DNA of 64,000 nucleotides from BPGX01 sp037447455 (GTDB lineage: Bacteria > Bacteroidota > Bacteroidia > B-17B0 > Aurantibacillaceae): contig JBBIGQ010000003.1 of assembly GCA_037447455.1 (NCBI GenBank), forward strand, positions 1 through 64,000. The letters run 5' to 3'. The notes beneath the pieces were generated by a model. The model searched no databases and was not told the origin of the DNA. It saw only the letters and a program-made list of their open reading frames with translations. Below are positions 45,167-53,637 of the stretch, piece after piece (position 1 is the stretch's first letter; the number at the start of each line of letters is the position of its first letter). Both the position numbers and the translations under genes were made by a program.

Positions 45167-45174
45167 TAAATTTG
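45167..45174 (+). promoter_or_regulatory. Probable -7 element for the ABC ATPase gene
   Basis: TAAATTTG matches TAnnTTTG, 29 bases before the ATG at 45204, in the divergent gap with hsp20. No clear -33 TTTG. Confidence 0.5.
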
Positions 45175-45203
45175 AGCAAAATTTAGGACAAAAATTCATT
45201 GAA

Positions 45204-46151
45204 ATGAACTTGTTAGAGTTAATAGAGCTGAGTAAACAGTACCATCAACACAAAGCGTTGGATAAAGTTTCGGTAGAAGTTAAGGAAGGAAGTATTTTTG
45301 GATTATTAGGTCCCAATGGTGCAGGAAAAACTACTTTGATTCGCATTATTACGCAAATTATTGCACCGGATGAGGGAAAAGTTTTATATCGACAAAAATT
45401 AATGCGTGAAGAAGCTGTTTATGAAATGGGCTATTTGCCGGAAGAAAGAGGATTGTACAAGAAGATGAACGTGTGGGAACAATTAATTTACTTTGCAAGG
45501 TTAAAAGGATTGGATTATGCGGAATCTGTAAAACGTGCTAAACTTTGGTTGAATCGATTGAGTATAGAACAGTGGAAAGATAAGAAGGTAGAAGATCTGA
45601 GCAAAGGGATGCAACAAAAGATACAGTTTATTTCAACAGTATTGCATCGTCCGAAATTATTGATATTGGATGAGCCGTTTAGTGGTTTTGATCCTATTAA
45701 TGCTGAATTGATTAAGAATGAGTTATTAAGTATGAAGAAGGAGGGAGTAACGATTATTTTATCTACTCATAATATGAATAGTGTGGAAGAATTGTGTGAT
45801 GATATTGCATTGATACATCAGGCAAAAGTGGTATTGAAAGGTAATGTCAATGAGATAAAAAAACAATTTAAGTCATCTGTTTATCAAATACAAATGAAAG
45901 GGCCTTTACAATCTTTTACTCATGCTCTATGGGCAAGTGCAGAATTATTAGAAACAAAAGAAATGGGGAATGAATGGGTAGTTAAGATAAAATTAAAGGA
46001 TGGATTTACTATCAATAAGATATTACAATTAATTTTACCGGTGTGTGAAATAATTTCTGTAAAAGAGGATGCGGTGTCCATGAATGATATTTTTATTAAA
46101 ACAGTTTCTAAAGATTCAGAAATAGTAACGAGTTCAATACTTACAGAATGA
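45204..46151 (+). CDS. ABC transporter ATP-binding protein (NatA/ABC-2 exporter type)
   Basis: The ATG at 45204 gives 315 residues; an earlier TTG overlaps the promoter -7 box. Walker A is GLLGPNGAGKTTLIRI (36-44), the signature is VEDLSKGMQQKIQFIS, and Walker B is LLILDEPFSGFDPINAELIK, followed by the switch histidine in ILSTHNMNSVEEL. The C-terminal 80 residues form a DUF4162-like extension found in ABC-2 type ATPases. These partner with ABC-2 permeases for export or envelope processes. No such permease is adjacent; the gene overlaps instead the start of a polytopic membrane protein gene by four bases (ATGA). Confidence 0.92.
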   Translation: MNLLELIELSKQYHQHKALDKVSVEVKEGSIFGLLGPNGAGKTTLIRIITQIIAPDEGKVLYRQKLMREEAVYEMGYLPEERGLYKKMNVWEQLIYFARLKGLDYAESVKRAKLWLNRLSIEQWKDKKVEDLSKGMQQKIQFISTVLHRPKLLILDEPFSGFDPINAELIKNELLSMKKEGVTIILSTHNMNSVEELCDDIALIHQAKVVLKGNVNEIKKQFKSSVYQIQMKGPLQSFTHALWASAELLETKEMGNEWVVKIKLKDGFTINKILQLILPVCEIISVKEDAVSMNDIFIKTVSKDSEIVTSSILTE

Positions 46152-47557
46152 TTTTACGTGATTTTATAGAGGGGTATGATTTTTTGTTGTTTCTGATTTA
46201 TCTGATAGTTTTTTCAATGTTGGCTATTTTTTACAAAAAAAAATATTTGAGAGCGGGAAAAGAAGAGTACAAGTATTTTGATTTAGGTATTATTATTAAG
46301 ATGACGGGAGCATTTGCTTTTGCAATGGTGTATGCCTTTTATTACAAAGATGGGGACACAGGAAATTATTACAGAACGGGTAAAGCGTTGATGGAATTGA
46401 TGCTGACAAGACCAATGGATTATTTTGAAATCATAATAGGAAATGCCCATCCCAATCGTATGTATTATTTTTATAGTGATGATTATACTTTTCCGGTATT
46501 TTGGACAAATGACAAGTATGCATTTTTTGTTTCAAGAATAACGAGTATCGTTACCTTATTTGGTGCCGGACGTTTTATTCCGACGACTTTAACCTTTTCT
46601 GTACTTGGTTTTTGGGGCAACTGGAAATTGTATCAACTATTTTGCGAAATATATCCTAAATTAAAGAAGCAATTGTTCATTGGAATTTTTGTTGTACCAT
46701 CGACTGCCTTTTGGACATCTGGGATAATGAAAGATACGGTAACATTATCTGCGGTTTGTTGGTATTTGTATGGTTTTTACAATTTGTTGATTAAAAGAAA
46801 ATTTAACTGGTATTATTGGTTGGCTATTGTTTCGGCTGTGTATATACATTTGAATGTTAAACCGTATGTTTTGTATGCCTTATTGCCGGGTTCTTTGATT
46901 TGGTGGAGTGTGAGTATTTTGGACAAATATAATGCGAGGTTTATTCGTTCGCTTTTTACGATGATACTTATTTCTTTTGGGAGTGTATTAGGTTTTTTTG
47001 CTTTGAGTTTATTGAGTAATAAAATGGGCGATTATGCAGTGGATCGGGTTTTGGAAAAATCGGAAATTGTAAGAAGTGATTTGAAGCGGGAAGCATATAA
47101 AGGAAATTCATTTGACATTGGAGAATACGATAATTCAATTTCAGGGTTGATAAAAATTTCACCTAAAGCCATTTTCGCTGGATTATTTCGCCCGACATTA
47201 TTAGATGTAAGAAACGTGGTGATGTTGGTATCTGCTCTTGAAAATACTGTATTATTATATCTTTTAATACGCTTGTTTTATCGCTATAAATGGAAAAATA
47301 TTTTTTATGTTATTTATAATCAATCGGTCGTTTTATTTACGTTGACATTTGCCTTGTTTTTCTCATTTTCAGTGGGATTAAGTATTTCGAATTTTGGTTC
47401 GTTGGTTCGTCTAAAAACACCTGCATTACCATTTTTTGTTTTATCATTGGTAATTATAGAATATTATTGCAGATTAATGAAGCAATATAGAGTGGAGAAC
47501 ATTCATCAATTGCAAAAAGTAGAATCAGCACACTCTCAATCTTTTATACAAATTTGA
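46148..47557 (+). CDS. Polytopic membrane protein, possibly envelope-polysaccharide related
   Basis: A 469-residue protein with about ten predicted membrane helices and no conventional ABC-2 permease pattern. Noticeable motifs are YYKDGDTGNYYRTGKALMEL, YTFPVFWTNDKYAFFVSRIT, and VVPSTAFWTSGIMKDTVTLS. The last resembles loops of polysaccharide polymerase or O-antigen-ligase-like and EpsG-like proteins, but the similarity is weak. The start overlaps the ABC ATPase stop by four bases, implying joint expression, and trmB follows four bases on. The function cannot be assigned. Confidence 0.7.
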   Translation: MILRDFIEGYDFLLFLIYLIVFSMLAIFYKKKYLRAGKEEYKYFDLGIIIKMTGAFAFAMVYAFYYKDGDTGNYYRTGKALMELMLTRPMDYFEIIIGNAHPNRMYYFYSDDYTFPVFWTNDKYAFFVSRITSIVTLFGAGRFIPTTLTFSVLGFWGNWKLYQLFCEIYPKLKKQLFIGIFVVPSTAFWTSGIMKDTVTLSAVCWYLYGFYNLLIKRKFNWYYWLAIVSAVYIHLNVKPYVLYALLPGSLIWWSVSILDKYNARFIRSLFTMILISFGSVLGFFALSLLSNKMGDYAVDRVLEKSEIVRSDLKREAYKGNSFDIGEYDNSISGLIKISPKAIFAGLFRPTLLDVRNVVMLVSALENTVLLYLLIRLFYRYKWKNIFYVIYNQSVVLFTLTFALFFSFSVGLSISNFGSLVRLKTPALPFFVLSLVIIEYYCRLMKQYRVENIHQLQKVESAHSQSFIQI

Positions 47558-47561
47558 TTTT

Positions 47562-48242
47562 ATGCCCACCAAATTAGAGAAATTCAGACAATTTAAAATA
47601 TTTTCTAATTGTTTTACTTACTTGTTTGATGAGTACATTCTGGAAAATCAAACAATGGAATTATATAGAAAATGGCAGGCAGAGTATTTTAAGAATATTA
47701 ATCCCATCATTGTTGAGATAGGATGTGGCAGAGGTGAATATGCAATAGGATTGGCAGAGAAATACCCAGAAAAAAATTTTATTGGAATTGATTTTAAGAG
47801 TAACAGAATGTGGATGGGTGCTAAACAAGCATTGGAAAAGAAATTGGAAAATGTAGCATTTATAAGAACAAAGGTGGAATTTTTAGATAAAGTATTTGCC
47901 CCCAATGAAGTCAACGAAATATGGATTACTTTCCCTGATCCACAAGAACAAAAATCTCGTGAAAAAAAGCGATTGACACATCCAATATTTTTAGAACACT
48001 ACAAAAAATTTTTAGTACCTAATGGAATCATTCATTTGAAAACAGACAATGATAAATTTTTTCAGTATACATTGGAGATATTAGCTGAAAAAGGCATTGC
48101 ACCTACAATCTGCACGATTGATTTGTATAAAGAAACGAATGAAATGTTTGATGAGATTAAGAGAATCAAAACATATTACGAGCAATTATTTTATCAGAAG
48201 GGATATTCCATAAAATATTGTCAGTTTCAGTTGATTAAATAG
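47562..48242 (+). CDS. trmB: tRNA (guanine-N7-)-methyltransferase
   Basis: A 226-residue class I methyltransferase. The SAM-binding motif is IVEIGCGRGEYAIGLA, with NFIGIDFKSNRMWMGAKQA next. The family-specific catalytic segment is EIWITFPDPQEQKSREKKRL, then LTHPIFLEHYKK and IHLKTDNDKFFQYTLE. It makes 7-methylguanosine at position 46 of tRNAs. It sits four bases after the polytopic membrane protein and nine before a glycosyltransferase, so it may share their transcript. Confidence 0.93.
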   Translation: MPTKLEKFRQFKIFSNCFTYLFDEYILENQTMELYRKWQAEYFKNINPIIVEIGCGRGEYAIGLAEKYPEKNFIGIDFKSNRMWMGAKQALEKKLENVAFIRTKVEFLDKVFAPNEVNEIWITFPDPQEQKSREKKRLTHPIFLEHYKKFLVPNGIIHLKTDNDKFFQYTLEILAEKGIAPTICTIDLYKETNEMFDEIKRIKTYYEQLFYQKGYSIKYCQFQLIK

Positions 48243-48251
48243 AAAGTATTA

Positions 48252-49316
48252 ATGAAAAAAGACAAACTCATTTTTTTTGCTATCCATCGACCGTTTCGTG
48301 CGCCCAATGAACGTTACAGATGGTTTCAATATGAGCCCTTTGTAAAAGAATACTTTGAGGTAAATTATCTTTATTTAGTCAATAGTTTTTATGACAAAAT
48401 TTTATTTCAATCTAATAATATCATTCTCAAATTTCTTGTATTGATTTTCACTTTTTTGAAAAGAATGTATCAGATAATATTCTTAAGAAAGGTAGATGTA
48501 ATTTTGATATTTCGTGAGTTGCATTGGTTTCATTGTCCTTTATGGATGTGGATTTTAAAAAGGAAAGCCAAAAAAATTATTTTTGATTTTGATGATGCAA
48601 TCTTTTTGCCATCAGAAAAAGGAATTGTCAATGCAATGAAACAGCCATTTTCTAAAACTGTTCATTTTATTAAAAATTCAGATACAGTATTTGCTGGAAA
48701 TGAATACTTAAAGCAGTTTGCATTAAAATACAATCAAAATGTTGTATTCATTCCTACAACAGTAGATACCGATTATTTTATTCCAAAAGATATTAAACAA
48801 AAAACGAATAAAGTGATTATTGGATGGATGGGCAGTCATTCTACAATTCCACATTTATTGAGCATTACAGAGATATTGAAAAAAATTCAACAAAAATATT
48901 CTAATGTTGAATATAGATTTGTAGCAACAAAAAAATACATTCCTGAATTAGAAGTTTATATTGAAGAGTGGCAGAGAGAAAAAGAGATAGAGTTTTTAAA
49001 CTCATTGGATATTGGTATAATGCCCTTGCCCGATGAAGAATGGAGTAAAGGGAAATGTGGCTTGAAGATGCTAACGTATTTATCCTGTGCAGTGCCTTGT
49101 GTATCAAGTAATGTAGGAGTTAATCCTGAAATCATTGAAAAAACAAAAGGCGGATTTATTGTGAATACAGAAAATGAGTGGATAGAAAAATTATCTGTTT
49201 TAATTGAAAGCCAAGAACTTCGAAAATTACTGGGAAAACAAGGAAGAGAAGGAGTAGAAAAATATTATTCACTAAAAGTATGGAAAGATATATTTGTGCG
49301 GCATATTGTTTCTTAA
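48252..49316 (+). CDS. Glycosyltransferase, GT4-like
   Basis: A 354-residue GT-B type protein. The N-terminal region begins FFAIHRPFRAPNERYRWFQY and includes KIIFDFDDAIFLPSEKGIVN, typical of one GT4 subgroup. The donor-binding half includes VIIGWMGSHSTIPHLLSI and IGIMPLPDEEWSKGKCGLKM, then LSCAVPCVSSNVGVNPEIIE. It is likely to transfer a sugar during cell-surface glycan synthesis. The 3' end overlaps by 37 bases with the start of the next gene in another frame. Confidence 0.83.
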   Translation: MKKDKLIFFAIHRPFRAPNERYRWFQYEPFVKEYFEVNYLYLVNSFYDKILFQSNNIILKFLVLIFTFLKRMYQIIFLRKVDVILIFRELHWFHCPLWMWILKRKAKKIIFDFDDAIFLPSEKGIVNAMKQPFSKTVHFIKNSDTVFAGNEYLKQFALKYNQNVVFIPTTVDTDYFIPKDIKQKTNKVIIGWMGSHSTIPHLLSITEILKKIQQKYSNVEYRFVATKKYIPELEVYIEEWQREKEIEFLNSLDIGIMPLPDEEWSKGKCGLKMLTYLSCAVPCVSSNVGVNPEIIEKTKGGFIVNTENEWIEKLSVLIESQELRKLLGKQGREGVEKYYSLKVWKDIFVRHIVS

Positions 49317-50305
49317 TGTTTTTTTCATCTATATTTTGTCAAACCAATCGTAATGTATTTCAAATAAATGGTGATATAGAACTTTTTTATAACTTTAATT
49401 CAGATAAAAAAGTTACTAAAATTCCTTTTTTAGTTTCCTACAATTCCATCCATTCCTTGCAAATTAATTTAATTCGCTTTTCCATCACTAATTCAAAGCC
49501 ATCTAACTATCGCTTTGTGACTTCTTTTATGTCTGGAACTTATGCTTATGAAAATTTGTACAATGAAATGGATTTATTAAAGTATATTGACCGATTGTAT
49601 GTGGGATTTAAATTATCAGAAGAGAAGAATAGTTGGATTGATGTTGGTGTTTTGCCGTCTCATATTGGCTATGAAGCCAATTACGGAAAAGATAACTTTT
49701 TGGCTTCTCGCTCTATTACAGCAGACAATACACCATATTTTGAAACAGGTATTCGCTATTCATATTCTTCTGAAAATAATAAGTTTTCTTTCAACTTAAA
49801 TATACTCAATGGCTGGCAAAATATTACTTATCAAATCTATGAGCAGTTTCCTGCATTTGGACATCAAATTACTTTTAAGCCCCATTTAAATCTGACTTTA
49901 AATTCTTCTTCTTATGTTAGTTATATAAAAAATTTTGGCTATTCCCGTCTGTTTCATAATTTTTTTATGGAGTTGAATCTAAAAAAATTAAAAATAGTCA
50001 GTGGGTTAGATTTAGGATACCAAAAAAATATTTGGTGGTCAACCTATTTACTGGCTCAATGTGTGTTTAATTCTTCATTATCAGTGGCTTTTAGAGCGGA
50101 AAGATATTCTGATACTCACAATATAATTATTACAAATACTTCAAAAAATTTTGATACTTTCAATACTTCCCTTGGTCTGAATTATGCTTTAGCACAACAT
50201 TTTGTACTCAAATCAGAATGTCGCTATTTCATAGCAAATAAAGATATTTTCAACTTTCACGCCTCACCACTCACGTTTTTTAATACCTTTATTTTTTATT
50301 TTTAA
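49280..50305 (+). CDS. Porin-like outer-membrane beta-barrel protein
   Basis: A 341-residue protein with signal peptide MERYICAAYCFLMFFSSIFC, cleavage near CQ. The body alternates short strands typical of an outer-membrane barrel and ends in phenylalanine (FNTFIFYF), as barrels do. The segments WIDVGVLPSHIGYEANYGKD and TPYFETGIRYSYSSENNKFS resemble BBP2-type porins of Bacteroidota. The ATG lies 37 bases inside the upstream glycosyltransferase gene. The next in-frame Met would leave no signal peptide, so the overlap is accepted. It precedes aroB by five bases. Confidence 0.7.
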   Translation: MERYICAAYCFLMFFSSIFCQTNRNVFQINGDIELFYNFNSDKKVTKIPFLVSYNSIHSLQINLIRFSITNSKPSNYRFVTSFMSGTYAYENLYNEMDLLKYIDRLYVGFKLSEEKNSWIDVGVLPSHIGYEANYGKDNFLASRSITADNTPYFETGIRYSYSSENNKFSFNLNILNGWQNITYQIYEQFPAFGHQITFKPHLNLTLNSSSYVSYIKNFGYSRLFHNFFMELNLKKLKIVSGLDLGYQKNIWWSTYLLAQCVFNSSLSVAFRAERYSDTHNIIITNTSKNFDTFNTSLGLNYALAQHFVLKSECRYFIANKDIFNFHASPLTFFNTFIFYF

Positions 50306-50310
50306 TCATT

Positions 50311-51372
50311 ATGAAAATAACATTGAAAGTAAGTTATGAAAATACAATTCAGTTTAATTCAATACACGAATTAAAAAAAGACATTGACCAACTATCCCAT
50401 ACAATTATCATTACTGAAACGATTATTCAAAAAAAATATCCACAATTATTTAATGCACTGAAAAATCATAAAAACTTATTATCAATCACAATTTCAGAAC
50501 ACACTAAAACATTGCACACTGCTGAAAAAATCTGGAATTTTTTATTAAATCAAAAAGCCACAAAAAGTCACAAAGCACTCATCATTGGCGGTGGTGTTTT
50601 ACACGATATGGTCTGCTTTGCCTGTAGTGTTTTTAAGAGAGGTATTCCTTTTGTATCTGTGCCTACTACTTTGCTTTCTATGGTTGATGCATCTATTGGA
50701 GGCAAAAATGCAGTGAATTTGAATCACACTAAAAATATTTTGGGCACTATTGCACTTCCTTTGAAAAACATTATCGTTCCTGAATTTTTAAATACGTTGT
50801 CAAATGAGCAATTATTAAGCGGTTGGGCAGAAATCATAAAAATAGCACTCGTTAAAGACAAGCGTTTTTATCACACAATCATTAAACACCTTCATCATTC
50901 TCTAATTCCCGACAAAGAACATATTCAACAAGCCATTCAACTGAAATTTAAAATAATTCATAAGGACTTAAATGATCAAAATAAAAGACAATTATTAAAC
51001 TATGGACATACGATAGGGCACGCTATTGAAGGGCTTTTAGAAGAACGAAAAAAATACATACCACACGGCTATGCTGTAGCTTACGGAATAATCGCAGAAA
51101 ATCAAATTGCCGTAAAATTAAAAAAACTACATCCAGATACAGCCACTCAAATTGAGCAAGATATTTTACAACATTTTTCTACTCGTTATCTATCAGAAAT
51201 TAATCCTTCAGACATACCATTGTTGACACAAAAAATTCTTCAGGACAAGAAAAATACTGCTAAAACTATTCATTTTTCATTAATTGAAGATATTGGAAAA
51301 GGGAGCATTAAAATTCCTGTTTCTTTAAAAACCATTCAATGGGCATTAAAATATTTAAGTTCTTTTAAGTAA
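50311..51372 (+). CDS. aroB: 3-Dehydroquinate synthase
   Basis: A 353-residue NAD- and metal-dependent enzyme that cyclises DAHP to 3-dehydroquinate, the second step of the shikimate pathway. Motifs: ALIIGGGVLHDMVCFACSVF, VSVPTTLLSMVDASIGGKNA, GWAEIIKIALVKD, RQLLNYGHTIGHAIEGLLEE (metal His) and PHGYAVAYGIIAE. AroE, acting later, lies at 24440. It is five bases downstream of the porin-like gene. Confidence 0.94.
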   Translation: MKITLKVSYENTIQFNSIHELKKDIDQLSHTIIITETIIQKKYPQLFNALKNHKNLLSITISEHTKTLHTAEKIWNFLLNQKATKSHKALIIGGGVLHDMVCFACSVFKRGIPFVSVPTTLLSMVDASIGGKNAVNLNHTKNILGTIALPLKNIIVPEFLNTLSNEQLLSGWAEIIKIALVKDKRFYHTIIKHLHHSLIPDKEHIQQAIQLKFKIIHKDLNDQNKRQLLNYGHTIGHAIEGLLEERKKYIPHGYAVAYGIIAENQIAVKLKKLHPDTATQIEQDILQHFSTRYLSEINPSDIPLLTQKILQDKKNTAKTIHFSLIEDIGKGSIKIPVSLKTIQWALKYLSSFK

Positions 51373-51424
51373 AATTAAATTTAAACACTCATAAGTTTTT
51401 TCATATACTTGCGAACCAAAATTT

Positions 51425-53527
51425 ATGACCATGAAAAAAATGAATATTGGTGTCTTAATGTTGTTGAATTTTTTCAGTCAATCTCAAAACAATGATCCTG
51501 TTGTAATGAAAGTAGGCGGAAAGCCCATCTACAAATCAGAATTTGAAGCATTATATCATAAAAACAATGGCCGAAGTGTAGATAAAAAAACCACCGATGA
51601 ATATGCTCAAATGTTCGCTTTGTACAAAATGAAAGTATTTGAAGCAGAAGCCAATGGATTGGATACCTTACCACAATTCAAAAGGGAATTTAGTTCTTAT
51701 AAAAAACAATTGGCTAATCCATACCTTCACGATAAAAATACCGATGAAAAAATTGTGGAAGAAGCATACGATAGGTTGAAATACGAAGTAAAAGCCGCAC
51801 ACATTTTAATTCGTTGCTCTGAAGAAGCACTGCCCAAAGACACTTTAGAATCATGGACAAGAGCATATTTAATCCGCAATGCACTTTTAGGAAAACTGCC
51901 TACTTCAAAAGAAATTGCCGAATATGAAAAGTTACTTCGTCGCTCTACAATGATTGAAGCGCAACTGAAAAAGAAGGATAGTGCAGTTTACAAAACGATT
52001 TTAAATTCTGTCAAAAATCTACCAAAATACATCAAAGAGGCAGGAAACGATAAATTTTTAGACATTGCCCCTAAAACTTCTGATGATCCATCTGTTCTTG
52101 ACAACAAGGGCATGTTAGGATACTTCTCTGCTTTTGATATGGTGTATCCTTTTGAAAGTGCTGCTTTTAATACCAAAGTTGGTGACATTGCACCAATTGT
52201 GAGAACAAAATATGGTTACCATATTGTAAAAGAATACGATAAAAAACCTTCTCGTGGTGAAATACAAGTTGCTCATTTAATGCTCAAATTCCCCAAAGAT
52301 GCCAAACCAGAGGATAAAGAAAACATTAAAAAGAAAATTTATGAATTATACGATAAAATCAAAAAAGGAGAATTGAAATTTGACGATGCCGTAAAACAAT
52401 ATTCGGAAGATGAGCAAAGCAAATTAAGAAACGGAATGCTACCACCCTTTAAATCAGGCCGTTATCCAGAAATCTTTGAGAATGCTGCCTTTGCGTTGCA
52501 AAACGATGGAGATGTTTCTGAACCAGTAGAAACACCTTATGGTTGGCACATTATTAAGCGAATAGGATTGAAACTATTACCACCTTTTGATGCAATAAAA
52601 AATGAACTTAAAGCCAAAATACAAAAAGACCAGAGAGGACTTGCGGGACAAAAAGCATTGATTGCTAAAATTAAACAAGAATGTAATTTCACAGAAAACT
52701 TGAAAAACAGAGATCAAATTTTGAAATATCTTGATTCAACTTATTTAAAGAGCGAATGGAAAGCCGAACGTGTCAAACCAATCGAAACCCGTGAAATAAT
52801 AAAATTGTGTAACAAATCTTATACCATAAAAGATTTTGCTCAATATCTTGAATCTCAAATGATTGTCAGAAGCCCCACCGAATTAAAAGGATTAATGGAA
52901 AATATGTATGCGAGATGGAGAGATAAAATAGTAATTGAATTTGAAGAAGAAAGATTACCACAAAAATATCCTGAATACAAACAATTATTAAACGAATACA
53001 GAGATGGTATTTTATTATTTGACATTACAGACAAAAATGTGTGGAGCAAAGCCATCAAAGACACGGCGGGATTAAGAACATTTTATGAAAAAAATAAAGA
53101 TAAATACAAATGGAACGAGCGGACAGATGTTACAATTTACAAATGTGCCGATGAGAAAATAGCCAATGAAGTAAGAAAATTATTATCTAAAAAGAAAACA
53201 GAAAAAGAAATTGTAGAAACCATCAACAAAAAAAACCAATCCAATTTAGCTACACATTCTACTATCGTTTTCAAAGGAGAAAATCCAAATGTTGATAAAT
53301 TCTGGAAAGAAGGCATATTACCAGAAAACATTAAAAATGAAAAAGAAAACAGAATAGAAGTATTGGTGGTCAAAAAAATCATTCCACCGACTATTAAAAC
53401 CTTACAAGAAGCTCGGGGGCAAGTAACTGCCGACTATCAAAATTATCTTGAAACCGAATGGTTAAACTACTTGAAAAAGAAATACCCCGTTGAAATTAAT
53501 AAAGAAGTGCTGAAAACAATTCAATAG
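51425..53527 (+). CDS. Periplasmic parvulin-type peptidyl-prolyl isomerase
   Basis: A 700-residue exported protein with a signal peptide near MKKMNIGVLMLLNFFSQSQ, from the ATG at 51425. An N-terminal chaperone-like domain precedes two parvulin (PpiC) modules. The first begins EVKAAHILIRCSEEALPKD, is interrupted by a long insert and ends VRTKYGYHIVKEYDKKPSRG. The second begins IQVAHLMLKFPKDAKPEDKE and ends PYGWHIIKRIGLKLLPP. About 300 helical, charged residues follow. It is likely a SurA-like folding factor for outer-membrane or T9SS proteins. A TATACTTG box (51404-51411) with one mismatch lies just upstream. Confidence 0.88.
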   Translation: MTMKKMNIGVLMLLNFFSQSQNNDPVVMKVGGKPIYKSEFEALYHKNNGRSVDKKTTDEYAQMFALYKMKVFEAEANGLDTLPQFKREFSSYKKQLANPYLHDKNTDEKIVEEAYDRLKYEVKAAHILIRCSEEALPKDTLESWTRAYLIRNALLGKLPTSKEIAEYEKLLRRSTMIEAQLKKKDSAVYKTILNSVKNLPKYIKEAGNDKFLDIAPKTSDDPSVLDNKGMLGYFSAFDMVYPFESAAFNTKVGDIAPIVRTKYGYHIVKEYDKKPSRGEIQVAHLMLKFPKDAKPEDKENIKKKIYELYDKIKKGELKFDDAVKQYSEDEQSKLRNGMLPPFKSGRYPEIFENAAFALQNDGDVSEPVETPYGWHIIKRIGLKLLPPFDAIKNELKAKIQKDQRGLAGQKALIAKIKQECNFTENLKNRDQILKYLDSTYLKSEWKAERVKPIETREIIKLCNKSYTIKDFAQYLESQMIVRSPTELKGLMENMYARWRDKIVIEFEEERLPQKYPEYKQLLNEYRDGILLFDITDKNVWSKAIKDTAGLRTFYEKNKDKYKWNERTDVTIYKCADEKIANEVRKLLSKKKTEKEIVETINKKNQSNLATHSTIVFKGENPNVDKFWKEGILPENIKNEKENRIEVLVVKKIIPPTIKTLQEARGQVTADYQNYLETEWLNYLKKKYPVEINKEVLKTIQ

Positions 53528-53553
53528 ATAAAAAAAGAGGTCGAATTCTCATA

Positions 53554-53587
53554 AAATCCCCCAAAATCAAAGGGGGATTTTTATTTA
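53554..53587 (+). terminator. Intrinsic terminator after the parvulin gene
   Basis: The stem AAATCCCCC/GGGGGATTT (53554-53562 with 53572-53580), with a nine-base loop, continues into a T-rich tract. Confidence 0.88.
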
Positions 53588-53637
53588 TTTTGTTTAATCA
53601 AAAATAATTCCTTAAATTTTCGGCAAAATTCAGACGT

